Of a stretch of DNA of 64,000 bases, positions 34,137 to 42,741 are shown piece by piece (the first letter of the stretch is position 1; each line of letters starts with the position of its first letter). The notes under the pieces were generated by a model that searched no databases, had not been told where the DNA came from, and was given only the letters and a program-made list of their open reading frames with translations. This stretch comes from Clostridiales bacterium (GTDB taxonomy: Bacteria; Bacillota; Clostridia; Christensenellales; CAG-138), in assembly GCA_024698505.1 (NCBI GenBank), contig JAILRE010000050.1, positions 40,577 to 104,576 on the forward strand, given 5' to 3'. A program made the position numbers and the translations under genes.

Positions 34137-36005
34137 TTGAATAGATCATTAAAAACAATTACGGCGGTGTTCGTGCTGGCAGCTTTTATATTCAGTCTGC
34201 TGCCCGCGGCTTCGTTCGCCTCGGGTTCGCAGTCGAACGTAACGATATCCGTCTCCCCCACCGAGCTTACTCAGGCGGGAAGCGTTACCGTGTCCATCAC
34301 GATAAACAATACCAATTCCGCGACCGTCCGTCCCACGGATACTCCCGCGCCGACGACAGCTCCTCCCACGGATACCCCCGCCACGCCGACTCCCACCGCG
34401 GCGCCGACCCATACTCCGGCTCCCACGGCCACGCCCGAACCCACTCATACTCCCCCTCCCGCCGAAACCCGTCCCCCTCAAACCGAGGAGCCGACGCACG
34501 AGCCTTCCACACCCGAACCAAAGCCCACGGACGGAGAAATGTCCTCCGGCAACTACGGCGTATCCGTTTTCAGCGCGGCAAGGAGCTCCCGCTACGCTTC
34601 CGTTTCGGCCTCGACCTACTATAACGGCGAGTATTCCAACATCACCATATCGAATTCCTACGGCGTTGCGTTCCAGACCGCGGGCGTTATAATCCCCGCC
34701 GGGACGAGCAAGACGTTTACCGCAACCATGAACGTCACCGATCAGATGATAGGCGTCGATCTTCCGTTCACGGTCACCTGGTATGAAGGCGCTACCCCCG
34801 TCTCCCGTACCGTCACCTGCAAGATCTCCAGAAGGAGCGCTTCTCCTTACCTCTCAGTAACGCGCACAGCCACCCCGGTCAACGCGTCCGAGGGCACGGA
34901 GGTCACCATCAACTACACGTTCACCAATACCGGCGCCGTAACGCTCGTCAACATTTCCCTTGTTGACAGGAACGTTGCCGGAACGAACCGCGCGATATTC
35001 TCCATCGCCTCGCTTGAGCCCGGCGCTTCGAGGGAATTCGTCTATACGCTCACGATGGGGCAATCGACCATCGTTTCCTCGCCCATAGTTACGTTCCGCG
35101 CGCAGGGCGGCTCGACCGAGCTTGTGAATAAGGTCCCGACGCTCACCATCGGCCTCATTCAGTCCCAGCTTACAAAGGAGATCGTAAAGAGCGATCCCAC
35201 TCCCGAAGGCGTCTCCTTCACCATCTATCTTACCAACAACGGCAACCAGAAGCTCAGCTCCCTCATGGTGACCGACGAGCTCGGCGCGCAGCTGACGAGC
35301 AAGCCCTTCTCTCTCGCCGTCGGCGAGACCAAGGTGATCGAGTACTTCGTCGATAATCCCACCGCCGTCCGTTACGTCGTGTTCAATATCGTCGGCGAGG
35401 ATTACAACGGCACCGAGTTCAGGGACAACACCTCGAGCTACGTCGTCCGTCCCTATATCGATTTCTCCCTGTTGGGGCTCTCCTTCACCGCGGTGACGGC
35501 ATCCTCCCTCAACCAGGACAATATGATAAAGATCGTTTTCAACGTTGAAAACACGGGCTCGCTCGAATTCTTCAACCTCATCGTCAAGGAGCAGTCCCTC
35601 GGCTATGAGCTTCACAAATGGCCCAATCTCCCCGTCGGCGCTTCCGACAAGGTCGAGGTTGAAGTCAACATAGGCGAGGTCAGGGATCTGGTATTCATAC
35701 TCGAAGCGGAGGATTCCTCCGGCAACGTGCATCAGCACGAGGCTTACGTCAATGCCGAAAGCATAGACGTATCCGGTTTGGTCCCCACGCAGAATCCCGC
35801 GGACAGCGACGGCGAAATAGGCCTTGCGGAGGAGGATCCCGCCCTCGGAAAGAAGCTCGACGGCATCATCACCTCCACCGGTCAGAAGCTGATGCATTGG
35901 TTCCGCATACTCGGCATCATCGCGGCCTGCGCCGCTCTCGTAATGGTGATACTCGGCATCGTCGAGATAATCGTCCGCAGGAACAGGCGCAGCAGGCAGT
36001 CGTAA
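34137..36005 (+). CDS. Surface protein with Pro/Thr linker and CARDB/DUF11-like repeats
   Basis: The 622-residue protein has a signal peptide (about 1-29, ending ASFASG), an N-terminal segment VTISVSPTELTQAGSVTVSI, then a Pro/Thr-rich linker (about 65-135). The body (about 140-580) appears to be a row of Ig-like beta domains related to CARDB/DUF11 (VNASEGTEVTINYTFTNTG, NTGSLEFFNLIVKEQ, LTKEIVKSDPTPEGVSFTI). It ends with a transmembrane helix (LGIIAACAALVMVILGIVEII) and a basic tail (RRNRRSRQS), so it is a membrane-anchored surface protein. The start is TTG with AAGGAG eight bases upstream. No binding partner can be told from sequence. Confidence 0.84.
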   Translation: MNRSLKTITAVFVLAAFIFSLLPAASFASGSQSNVTISVSPTELTQAGSVTVSITINNTNSATVRPTDTPAPTTAPPTDTPATPTPTAAPTHTPAPTATPEPTHTPPPAETRPPQTEEPTHEPSTPEPKPTDGEMSSGNYGVSVFSAARSSRYASVSASTYYNGEYSNITISNSYGVAFQTAGVIIPAGTSKTFTATMNVTDQMIGVDLPFTVTWYEGATPVSRTVTCKISRRSASPYLSVTRTATPVNASEGTEVTINYTFTNTGAVTLVNISLVDRNVAGTNRAIFSIASLEPGASREFVYTLTMGQSTIVSSPIVTFRAQGGSTELVNKVPTLTIGLIQSQLTKEIVKSDPTPEGVSFTIYLTNNGNQKLSSLMVTDELGAQLTSKPFSLAVGETKVIEYFVDNPTAVRYVVFNIVGEDYNGTEFRDNTSSYVVRPYIDFSLLGLSFTAVTASSLNQDNMIKIVFNVENTGSLEFFNLIVKEQSLGYELHKWPNLPVGASDKVEVEVNIGEVRDLVFILEAEDSSGNVHQHEAYVNAESIDVSGLVPTQNPADSDGEIGLAEEDPALGKKLDGIITSTGQKLMHWFRILGIIAACAALVMVILGIVEIIVRRNRRSRQS

Positions 36006-36017
36006 AGTCTGAGAATA

Positions 36018-36054
36018 AAAAAGTCAGGAGAAACGATCTCCTGACTTTTTCTTT
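36018..36054. terminator. Bidirectional intrinsic terminator
   Basis: AAAAAGTCAGGAG pairs with CTCCTGACTTTTT around a seven-base loop. It lies between the converging surface-protein gene and uracil-DNA glycosylase gene. Confidence 0.9.
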
Positions 36055-36061
36055 TCCCGTA

Positions 36062-36676
36062 TTATTCCTCGAGCGATCTTGCGTAACGGCCGAGGGTTAT
36101 AAGATCGTTCTCCAGCACGGGCTTTAGCTCCCTGTTGTAGATCGACGCCGCGGGATGGTACAGCGGGAAAACCTTCCTTGCTTTGCCGCTGATGAAGAAA
36201 ACCGTGGGCATACCGTGGAGCGTGCCGACGTTCTGATCCTCCGGGATCTGCCCCGCAAGCCGCATAACGGCTGTAAGCGGCACGTTTCCGAGCGTGGCGA
36301 TTATCGTGGGATCGACGTAAACTATCTCTTCCCTGAGAAGATCGAGGCCGAACCTTATCTCCGCTGCGGATGGCGTGCGATTGCTCGTGCGGGGGCCGTC
36401 CTTCTTCATGGGGCGGTATTTGACCGTGTTGGTGACGAATACCTTCGAGCGGTCGATACCCGCCGTCTCGAGCATCTTATCGAGCTGCTTGCCCGCCTTG
36501 CCTACGAACGGCCTGCCGCAAGCGGCCTCCTCCCTGCCGGGAGCCTCGCCTATGAACATGATGAGCGGGCTTTCGGCAACGCCCTCTCCGAATACGGGAT
36601 TCAAAAGATCCGCATCGCGGTCAAGCTCAAGCTCCCTGATCCTTGCGGCTTCAACAACGTACCTTTCCTCAAGCAC
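36062..36676 (-). CDS. Family-4-like uracil-DNA glycosylase without the iron-sulfur cysteines
   Basis: The 204-residue protein has the UDG catalytic motif GEAPGREEAACGRPFVGKAG, the NTVKYRPM block, and the late loop FPLYHPAASI. It should remove uracil from DNA. In canonical family-4 enzymes a 4Fe-4S cluster is held by two N-terminal cysteines, a Cys in KCRPP and one in the following helix; here the N-terminus has none, KCRPP is KYRPM, and the fourth is Phe, so no cluster is expected. Similar cluster-less members are known to me from other Clostridia. The gene is a single unit; AAAAGGAGAACG before the start gives a ribosome binding site. Confidence 0.88.
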   Translation of the reverse strand: MLEERYVVEAARIRELELDRDADLLNPVFGEGVAESPLIMFIGEAPGREEAACGRPFVGKAGKQLDKMLETAGIDRSKVFVTNTVKYRPMKKDGPRTSNRTPSAAEIRFGLDLLREEIVYVDPTIIATLGNVPLTAVMRLAGQIPEDQNVGTLHGMPTVFFISGKARKVFPLYHPAASIYNRELKPVLENDLITLGRYARSLEE

Positions 36677-36785
36677 GGTTTCGTTCTCCTTTTATTATTG
36701 TCTCAGTCAATTCTATACCAAAGCCGACGCCGTGTCAACGCCGCAGATATATTATGAGAATCCCCTCTTTTTCGAAATCTGACTG

Positions 36786-36814
36786 TTGACAAAGCGATAC
36801 GGCATAAGTATAAT
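36786..36814 (+). promoter_or_regulatory. Consensus sigma-A promoter of rpsU
   Basis: TTGACA (36786-36791) and TATAAT (36809-36814) are both perfect and 17 bases apart. A leader of about 60 bases follows before the rpsU ATG at 36882. Confidence 0.85.
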
Positions 36815-36881
36815 AGATGAGTATTTTGGGTTTACGCTCAATGAAACGTTGTCCCACATAAGAGAGGGGGGAAATAGGTCA

Positions 36882-37052
36882 ATGGAAATTCATGTTGGTG
36901 AAAATGAATCCCTGGAGAGCGCCCTCAAGCGTTGGAAGCGCAAGTGCGCACGCTCCGGCATCCTTGCCGATGCAAGGCGTCGCGAACATTATGAAAAGCC
37001 CAGCGTAAAGCGTAAAAAGAAGGCTGAGGCTGCAAGGAAGCGCAAGTATTGA
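36882..37052 (+). CDS. rpsU: Small ribosomal subunit protein bS21
   Basis: The 56-residue protein begins [20 protein letters not shown] and ends with the basic tail [14 protein letters not shown], the normal bS21 form, which aids translation initiation on the 30S subunit. A longer reading from a TTG at 36786 is rejected because that TTG is the -35 element. GAGAGGGGGG upstream of the ATG is the ribosome binding site. The last 17 bases of the gene and its terminator are exactly repeated 253 bases downstream. Confidence 0.95.
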   Translation: MEIHVGENESLESALKRWKRKCARSGILADARRREHYEKPSVKRKKKAEAARKRKY

Positions 37053-37096
37053 TTTTATTAAACAACAAAGCTCATCGAAAGATGAGCTTTTTGTTT
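37036..37096 (+). repeat. Repeat copy 1: end of rpsU plus terminator (61 bases)
   Basis: This 61-base segment covers the last codons of rpsU and its terminator and is identical to 37289-37349. The terminator inside it is a ten-base stem (AAAGCTCATC and GATGAGCTTT) with a GAAA loop at 37067-37090, followed by a T-run. Confidence 0.9.
37067..37096 (+). terminator. Terminator of rpsU
   Basis: A ten-base stem with GAAA tetraloop (37067-37090) is followed by TTGTTTT, 14 bases after the rpsU stop. Confidence 0.9.
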
Positions 37097-37237
37097 TATA
37101 ATTTGTTTACGCCGGGTTTTTCCGGCAGTTGTATTACCCGGGGCGGACTGTTCGCTTCGCTCACAAGGCCGCCCGTTCTCATCCTTCCCGGCCGTCCACC
37201 GGACGCTCGGTATCGCCTCCGGCGACCGGATGAGAAC
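37097..37237. repeat. GC-rich palindromic segment between the rpsU repeats
   Basis: This stretch has no gene. It contains a small hairpin (GCCGG/CCGGC, 37111-37126), GGCGG/CCGCC around GTTCGCTTCGCTCACAA (37142-37174), and a ten-base inverted repeat GTTCTCATCC (37174-37183) / GGATGAGAAC (37228-37237) enclosing GC-rich DNA. It resembles interspersed palindromic repeat elements seen in many bacteria, but no second copy is present in this window. Confidence 0.55.
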
Positions 37238-37305
37238 CCCAGCGAAAGCGTAAGAAGAAGGCTGATGGCAGCTCAGCATAAATGCTGTGGAAGCGCAAGT
37301 ATTGA
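37238..37305 (+). pseudogene. Remnant of an rpsU 3' end
   Basis: CCCAGCGAAAGCGTAAGAAGAAGGCTGA-like sequence here aligns with the last 50-60 bases of rpsU (37000-37052), encoding RKRKKKAD before an insertion of about 23 bases disrupts the frame, and then GGAAGCGCAAGTATTGA matches the real rpsU end exactly. It lacks start, promoter and the 5' half. It forms the front of repeat copy 2. Confidence 0.7.
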
Positions 37306-37349
37306 TTTTATTAAACAACAAAGCTCATCGAAAGATGAGCTTTTTGTTT
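37289..37349 (+). repeat. Repeat copy 2: end of rpsU plus terminator
   Basis: Exact 61-base copy of 37036-37096 (period 253 bases). Its terminator stem (37320-37343) ends a few bases from the stop of the convergent hemZ gene and can also serve that gene on the minus strand. Confidence 0.9.
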
Positions 37350-37355
37350 ATCTAT

Positions 37356-38816
37356 TTACTTTTGCCCGAAGAGCTCCTCCCTCGCCCTGTTCGTTGACTC
37401 GATCTTTTCGATATAGGTCGCGATATCCTTCGGGTTCGGGACGCGTTCAATGCGTCTGCCTCCGTCGATCACGCACTTGGTCATGGCGCCCGCGCCGTGG
37501 GCCATAATGCTGAGCGCGTCCTCCATCATGTCGATATTGTAGATGCAGATGGAATCCGGCTTGGAATAGCCGACGTTTTCGAGATTGCCCGCCATGTATT
37601 TCTGGCGGTACATATAGTAAGGCAGCATACCCATTTTCTCGGCCGTTTCCCTGCCCATTTCAACCATCGTCTCAACTGTCTCCACAGAGGGAAGAGCATA
37701 CTCGTCCATGCGCTCGTGGAGCCTTGAGGCGCGTTTTATCGCAAGGGTATGCACGGTAAGGCAATCGGGCTCAAGCGCCTCTGCGGCTGCGAGAGAGGCC
37801 TTCATTTCGGTCTCAGTCTCCCCCGGGAGCCCGGCTATAAGATCCATGTTCACAGAGTCGAAACCGACGCTCCGAACTTCCCCGAAGCACCTTATGATAT
37901 CGTCCGAAGTATGGTCTCGCCCGACGAGCCTCAGCGTATTGTCGCACATGGTCTGCGGGTTGACGGATACCCTCGTAACGCCGTGCGCTTTCATGACGTT
38001 GAGCTTTTCGAGCGTGATTGTATCGGGCCTTCCCGCTTCGACGGTGAACTCCTTTCCCGCCGTGTCGTAGCATGAACAGACCTTGTCGAGCAGGGCGTCA
38101 AGCTCCCCGGCGGTCAGTATTGTAGGAGTGCCGCCTCCCATATAGAACGATCTTGCAGCGAGCCCTTTATCCTTCGCCATTGCGGAGCCAAGCTCTATAT
38201 CGCGGTGAAGGGCGGCGAGGTAAGCCGCCATATCCGTCTTTTTGGTGCGGAGCTGCGAAGCGAACGAGCAATAGAGACAGCGGGTGCGGCAGAACGGGAT
38301 ACCGACGTAAACTCCGAACTCGTTCGGCCCTGCGCTTTCCAGTATGGGGGCCTGCACCCTGCAGATCTTATCGGCCAGCGAAAGCTTGCTCTCCTCAACG
38401 TCGAACTCCTCGCGCATGAGGCGCATTGCCTCGGGATAGCCCTCTGTCTCGATCAGTTCGCGGAGCAGCCTCGTAGGGCGGATCCCCGTGAGCGAGCCCC
38501 AGGGTATGAGCTTATCCGGGAACGCCTTTCTCAGCGCGCGGAAGACAGCCGTCTTTATCGCGCGTTTGGCGTAGCGTTTTTCGACAATCTCCGAGCCGCC
38601 CCTGTATGGCGCTCTGTGCGTATGCGAAAAAACGGCTCCGCCGCAGACGTATTCGGCAAAGGCGGTAAACTCACCGTCCGCGGAGAGCATGGCCGTGATA
38701 ACGGAATCGTCCCCTTCCGTTTCCGCGTCGAGCGCTATCTCGGCGCGCGGAAGGAAGAGGCGTATCTCCTCGCAGAGGTCGTTATAGAATTCGGGTCGGT
38801 TCGTGATAAGCTTCAT
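37356..38816 (-). CDS. hemZ: HemZ-type coproporphyrinogen dehydrogenase (radical SAM)
   Basis: The start at 38816 (486 residues) is preferred because its ATG overlaps the MBL stop (ATGA); the longer frame begins in that gene. The N-terminal region (1-160) is the HemZ-specific extension. The radical SAM core has the cluster motif CRTRCLYCSF (CxxxCxxC), GGGTPTIL and VEAGRPDTI. Oxygen-independent coproporphyrinogen dehydrogenase converts coproporphyrinogen III to protoporphyrinogen IX; HemZ family members' exact reaction is uncertain and some HemW-like proteins are heme chaperones. The relA-dtd-MBL-hemZ order is conserved in Clostridia, where hisS and aspS often follow; here rpsU follows instead. 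Confidence 0.92.
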   Translation of the reverse strand: MKLITNRPEFYNDLCEEIRLFLPRAEIALDAETEGDDSVITAMLSADGEFTAFAEYVCGGAVFSHTHRAPYRGGSEIVEKRYAKRAIKTAVFRALRKAFPDKLIPWGSLTGIRPTRLLRELIETEGYPEAMRLMREEFDVEESKLSLADKICRVQAPILESAGPNEFGVYVGIPFCRTRCLYCSFASQLRTKKTDMAAYLAALHRDIELGSAMAKDKGLAARSFYMGGGTPTILTAGELDALLDKVCSCYDTAGKEFTVEAGRPDTITLEKLNVMKAHGVTRVSVNPQTMCDNTLRLVGRDHTSDDIIRCFGEVRSVGFDSVNMDLIAGLPGETETEMKASLAAAEALEPDCLTVHTLAIKRASRLHERMDEYALPSVETVETMVEMGRETAEKMGMLPYYMYRQKYMAGNLENVGYSKPDSICIYNIDMMEDALSIMAHGAGAMTKCVIDGGRRIERVPNPKDIATYIEKIESTNRAREELFGQK

Positions 38817-39466
38817 TCGCAAACACCGCTTTGAACGCACATATTATGCTCGCGCTCGAAATCGAGCGTGGTCTCCCTGTCGTGCCCGGGAAGCACGCGA
38901 TAGTCGCCCTTGAGCGTAAAGAGCCGATAGATTATGGAGTCGTAAAGAGCTGGCGCGTCCCCTCCGGGAAGATCCGTCCTTCCATAGCTCATAAAGAACA
39001 GGGTATCGCCCGAGAAAATGACCTTCTCGTTCTCGATAACGTAGCAGACGCCGCCCTTTGTGTGCCCGGGAGTGTGGATGACGTTGAACTCGATCCCGGC
39101 TTCCGTTATAACCATGTTGTCCTCAACGAATACGTCGACGGTCGTCGGGTCGACCTTCACGCCTATCATGGATGCAAGGCTTGCGCCATTGTCGCGCATG
39201 GAGGCAGCGTCAAGCCTGTTGACGTAGACCTTCGCGCCGGTCTGCTCACGGAGCCTTGCAACGCCCATTATGTGATCGAAATGGCCGTGGGTTATGAGAA
39301 TGGCCGTCGGAACAAGATGAAGCTCGGAGAGCTTCCTAAGGACCTTCCCCGAGTTGGCGGGATCTATTACAACGCATTCGTGCGTATCCGTTTTCTCGTC
39401 GTCACGCCAGACTATGTAGGTGTTTACCGCAAGCGGGCCCGTGGGTATCGAAACTATCCTCAGCAT
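38813..39466 (-). CDS. MBL-fold metallohydrolase (glyoxalase II-like)
   Basis: The 217-residue protein has the metal motif THGHFDHIMG (HxHxDH), further ligands in NVIHTPGHTKGGV and VLPGHDRETTLDFE, all expected for the metallo-beta-lactamase fold. It resembles YqgX/hydroxyacylglutathione hydrolase-like enzymes; substrate unknown. It is 12 bases downstream of dtd and overlaps hemZ by four bases, inside the relA-dtd-MBL-hemZ operon. Confidence 0.9.
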   Translation of the reverse strand: MLRIVSIPTGPLAVNTYIVWRDDEKTDTHECVVIDPANSGKVLRKLSELHLVPTAILITHGHFDHIMGVARLREQTGAKVYVNRLDAASMRDNGASLASMIGVKVDPTTVDVFVEDNMVITEAGIEFNVIHTPGHTKGGVCYVIENEKVIFSGDTLFFMSYGRTDLPGGDAPALYDSIIYRLFTLKGDYRVLPGHDRETTLDFEREHNMCVQSGVCE

Positions 39467-39478
39467 CTTTTCGTCCCC

Positions 39479-39925
39479 TTAAAAAGTTTTCTCGCTGTCA
39501 AGCAGTATTGTGACGGGGCCGTCGTTCACGAGCTCGACCTGCATATCCGCTCCGAACTCCCCCGTCTCTACGGTAAAGCTCCCGCGGAGCTTCTCCACCG
39601 TGTACTGATAGAGAGGTATCGCCTTTTCTGGAAGCGCGGCCTCAATGAAGGAAGGCCTGTTGCCGTGCCTCGCGTCGCCGAAGAGGGTGAACTGCGAGAC
39701 CACCAAAAGACTCCCGCCCACTTCCGAAAGAGGAAGGTTCAACTTGCCGTTCGCGTCCTCGAATACGCGAAGGCCCGATATCTTCTTGATAATGTAATCG
39801 GCGTCCGCTTTCTCGTCCGTGACCTTGACGCCCAGCAGCACGAGGAATCCCTTCCCTATGCTCCCGAGGAGCCTGCCCTCCGAGGAAACGCTCGCCGACG
39901 TTACTCTCTGTATCACAGCGCGCAT
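39479..39925 (-). CDS. dtd: D-aminoacyl-tRNA deacylase
   Basis: The 148-residue protein has the two DTD signature motifs SQFTLFGDARHGNRPSF and NDGPVTI, and starts MRAVIQRVTSASV as usual. It hydrolyses D-amino acids wrongly attached to tRNA and so protects translation. Length is normal. It is 12 bases after relA in the same operon. Confidence 0.96.
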   Translation of the reverse strand: MRAVIQRVTSASVSSEGRLLGSIGKGFLVLLGVKVTDEKADADYIIKKISGLRVFEDANGKLNLPLSEVGGSLLVVSQFTLFGDARHGNRPSFIEAALPEKAIPLYQYTVEKLRGSFTVETGEFGADMQVELVNDGPVTILLDSEKTF

Positions 39926-39937
39926 GGTGTATTTCCC

Positions 39938-42106
39938 TTATGTTTGATTTGCCCTGTCGACCTTTATTACGGAATCGAGCTTCATGATGCTCCTTATAAT
40001 GTTCTGGAGCTGCTCGGCGTTCTGTATGTCGAAGGTTATTGTTATATCGACGGTATTCCCGCCGGATTTCGCGTTGAGGTACTTGGTGTTGACGCGCATG
40101 CTGAGGAGGAGCTGAGTGATCTCCATCATTATGCCCGCGCGTTCGTTTGCGATCACGTGGATCGTGACGGGGAAAGTCTGCGACATTCCGGACACCCATT
40201 CGACGGGGATTATCCTCTCCACGTCAAGCAGCAGCTGCTCCGCGTTGGGGCAGTCCTTCCTGTGGATGGAAACGCCGCGGCCGCGCGTTATGTATCCGAA
40301 TATCTCGTCGCCCGGAACGGGGGTGCAGCACTTGGCGAAATGGACGACCATATCGTGCTCGCCCTTGACGACGACTCCCCTGCCCTGCTCGTCATAGCTT
40401 TCGCGGAGCTCCTCCTTGTGCAGGAGCTTTTCCTCCAGCTCGGCCTGCTTTTCGGCCTTGCGGTACTCCTCCATAAGCCTATGGAGGGCCTGGCCCGTCG
40501 TCATGCCGCCGTAGCCTATGGCGGCGTAGACGTCGTCCATATCGTTAAGGGTGAACCTCTTCAGAAGCGGAGCGCAAAATTCGGGCTTTACGAGATCTGC
40601 AAGCTTCTTGCCCTGACGCTTCGCCGCCTCGGTGAGCATTTCACGGCCCCTGACGATATTCTCCTCACGGTTGGCCTTCTTGAACCACTGACGGATCTTG
40701 GACTTGGCCTGCGAGGTCTTGGCGTAATTAAGCCAGTCGCGCCCGGGTGAAGCCTGCTGGGAGGTGATTATCTCAACGACGTCGTGCGTCTTAAGCTTAT
40801 GATCGAGCTTTACGAGCGCGCCGTTGACCTTGACGTGCTGGATATGGTTGCCGACGTTGGTATGGATACGGTACGCGAAGTCTATGGGCGTGGAACCCGC
40901 GGGTAGGTCGATTATCTCTCCGTTCGGGGTAAGAACGTAGACGTAATCGGAGAAGAAATCCTTCTGGATGTTATCGATGAATTCCCTCGTGGAATCCGCG
41001 TCGGTATCGTAATTGACAAGGTCCCTGACCCATGCGAGCTTGCTGTCGAGCTCGTCCGGCCTCGCCCTGCCCTCCTTATAGAGCCAATGCGCCGCGACGC
41101 CGTATTCGGCCGTTCTGTGCATCTCCTGCGTCCTGATCTGCACCTCGAAGGGCATGCCCAGATCGCTGAACAGCGTCGTATGCAGAGACCTGTACATATT
41201 GGTCTTCGGCATGGAGATATAGTCCTTGAAGCGGCCGGGCATGGGCTTCCAGAGCGAGTGGATGACGCCGAGTGCGGCGTAGCAGTCGTTTACCGTGCTG
41301 ACGATCACCCTTATCGCAACGAGGTCGTAGATCTCGTTCAAGCTCTTGTTGTTCTTCTTGAGCTTGCGGAAGATGGAATACATGTGCTTCCTTCTGCCGC
41401 TTATCTCGCACTTGATGCCCGCCTTATCGAGCGATTCGACGATGGTCTTAATCGCGCTGTTGAGGAGCCTCATGCGCTCCTCCTGCTGAGGCTCTATGAG
41501 CGAGCAGAGATGGCGCCATTCCTCGGGATACAGGTATTCGAAGGAGAGATCCTCAAGCTCCGCTTTGATCGCGCCCATACCGAACCTATCCGCCAAGGGG
41601 GCGTAAACGTTAAGGGTCTCCCTTGCTATCCTTTGCCGCTTCTCAACGCTGCAGTTGCCGAGCGTCCGCATATTGTGGAGGCGGTCGGCAAGCTTGATTA
41701 TGACGACGCGCACGTCGTTCGCCATCGCAAGATACATCTTGCGGAGGTTCTCGGCCTGCCTGTCCTCACGGGTCTGCATATCGCTTGAATGGCCCGTCTT
41801 GGTGAGCTTGGTAACTCCGTCGACCATTCGGGCGATATCCTCGCCGAAAAGCTCGTTTATCTTTTCAACGGTAATGCCGTCGCCGTCTTCTACAACGTCG
41901 TGAAGAAGGCCCGCCGCAACGGTGGCGGCGTCCATATCCATCTTCGCGAGCGAGGTTGCCACGGCCTCGGGGTGAGTATAATAGGGCTCGCCCGACTCGC
42001 GCTTCTGCCCCTCGTGGGCGGCTCTTGCGAATTCGGCGGCTTTCTTTATAAGCTCCACCTTTTCAGGCGTGTATTTCTTTTCGCATACCGCGAGCAAACG
42101 ATCCAT
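39938..42106 (-). CDS. relA: Bifunctional (p)ppGpp synthetase/hydrolase
   Basis: The 722-residue protein contains an HD hydrolase domain (YYTHPEAVA; HD at 69-70 in LLHDVVEDGDG), the RelA/SpoT synthetase domain (YEIYD-like LNEIYDLVAIRVIV and RFKDYISMPKTNMYRSLHTT), a TGS domain (VYVLTPNGEIIDLPAGSTPIDFAY), helical and zinc-finger-like regions (FAKCCTPVPGDEI) and a C-terminal ACT domain. It both makes and degrades the stringent-response alarmone. Intact hydrolase and synthetase motifs are both visible. It is encoded between apt and dtd. Confidence 0.96.
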   Translation of the reverse strand: MDRLLAVCEKKYTPEKVELIKKAAEFARAAHEGQKRESGEPYYTHPEAVATSLAKMDMDAATVAAGLLHDVVEDGDGITVEKINELFGEDIARMVDGVTKLTKTGHSSDMQTREDRQAENLRKMYLAMANDVRVVIIKLADRLHNMRTLGNCSVEKRQRIARETLNVYAPLADRFGMGAIKAELEDLSFEYLYPEEWRHLCSLIEPQQEERMRLLNSAIKTIVESLDKAGIKCEISGRRKHMYSIFRKLKKNNKSLNEIYDLVAIRVIVSTVNDCYAALGVIHSLWKPMPGRFKDYISMPKTNMYRSLHTTLFSDLGMPFEVQIRTQEMHRTAEYGVAAHWLYKEGRARPDELDSKLAWVRDLVNYDTDADSTREFIDNIQKDFFSDYVYVLTPNGEIIDLPAGSTPIDFAYRIHTNVGNHIQHVKVNGALVKLDHKLKTHDVVEIITSQQASPGRDWLNYAKTSQAKSKIRQWFKKANREENIVRGREMLTEAAKRQGKKLADLVKPEFCAPLLKRFTLNDMDDVYAAIGYGGMTTGQALHRLMEEYRKAEKQAELEEKLLHKEELRESYDEQGRGVVVKGEHDMVVHFAKCCTPVPGDEIFGYITRGRGVSIHRKDCPNAEQLLLDVERIIPVEWVSGMSQTFPVTIHVIANERAGIMMEITQLLLSMRVNTKYLNAKSGGNTVDITITFDIQNAEQLQNIIRSIMKLDSVIKVDRANQT

Positions 42107-42138
42107 TATCTCACCTCCCCCTGTTTATGATAGACAGA

Positions 42139-42663
42139 TCAATACTTAATAACGGTCTTGACGTCGTAACCCCTGAGCAGCTCGCGGCCGTTAAGATCGC
42201 AAAGCTCTATGGCGAACCTCGCGCCGACGACCTCCGCGCCCATCTGCTCGGCAAGCTTGATAGTTGCAAGCGCGGTGCCGCCCGTTGCAAGAAGGTCGTC
42301 CACTATGGCGACTCTCTGGCCGGGCTTTATGGCGTCGCGGTGGATCTCAAGACAGTCGCTGCCGTACTCGAGGCCGTAGGAGAAATCGAACACCTCCGCA
42401 GGGAGCTTGCCGGGCTTTCTTGCGAGTATAAAGCCCGCGCCTATCGCGTAAGCTACGGCGGAGCCTATAACGAAGCCCCTGGCCTCCGGGCCGATAACGA
42501 GATCGACCTTCTGCGAGCGGAGGGATTCGGCAAGCTGGCTTATGAGCTCCTGATACGCCTCCGGGTTTTTGAGCAGGGTCGTGATGTCGTAAAAGAGTAT
42601 GCCCTCCTTGGGAAAATCGGGGATCTCTCTGATAGTGTTCTTGAAATCCTTCTCGGTAAACAT
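42139..42663 (-). CDS. apt: Adenine phosphoribosyltransferase
   Basis: The 174-residue protein has the PRPP-binding loop VAIVDDLLATGGTALA and the hood loop EARGFVIGSAVAYAIG, plus the N-terminal IREIPDFPKEGILFYDIT typical of Apt. It salvages adenine to AMP. It lies between recJ and relA, the conserved order in Clostridia. Confidence 0.96.
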   Translation of the reverse strand: MFTEKDFKNTIREIPDFPKEGILFYDITTLLKNPEAYQELISQLAESLRSQKVDLVIGPEARGFVIGSAVAYAIGAGFILARKPGKLPAEVFDFSYGLEYGSDCLEIHRDAIKPGQRVAIVDDLLATGGTALATIKLAEQMGAEVVGARFAIELCDLNGRELLRGYDVKTVIKY

Positions 42664-42741
42664 AAGCTTGTACCTTGCCTTTCTTCGTTATTGGCTTACG
42701 GTCTTTTATAAGTCGGTCATTTTTGACCGTTGCTTTCTTTT

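Noticed and set aside
36786..36881. Longer N-terminus for bS21 from a TTG
   Set aside because: That TTG is the -35 box of a perfect promoter and the added residues are not part of bS21.
37049..37507. 152-codon protein across the rpsU repeat
   Set aside because: It reads through terminators and palindromes out of frame with rpsU; no start signal.
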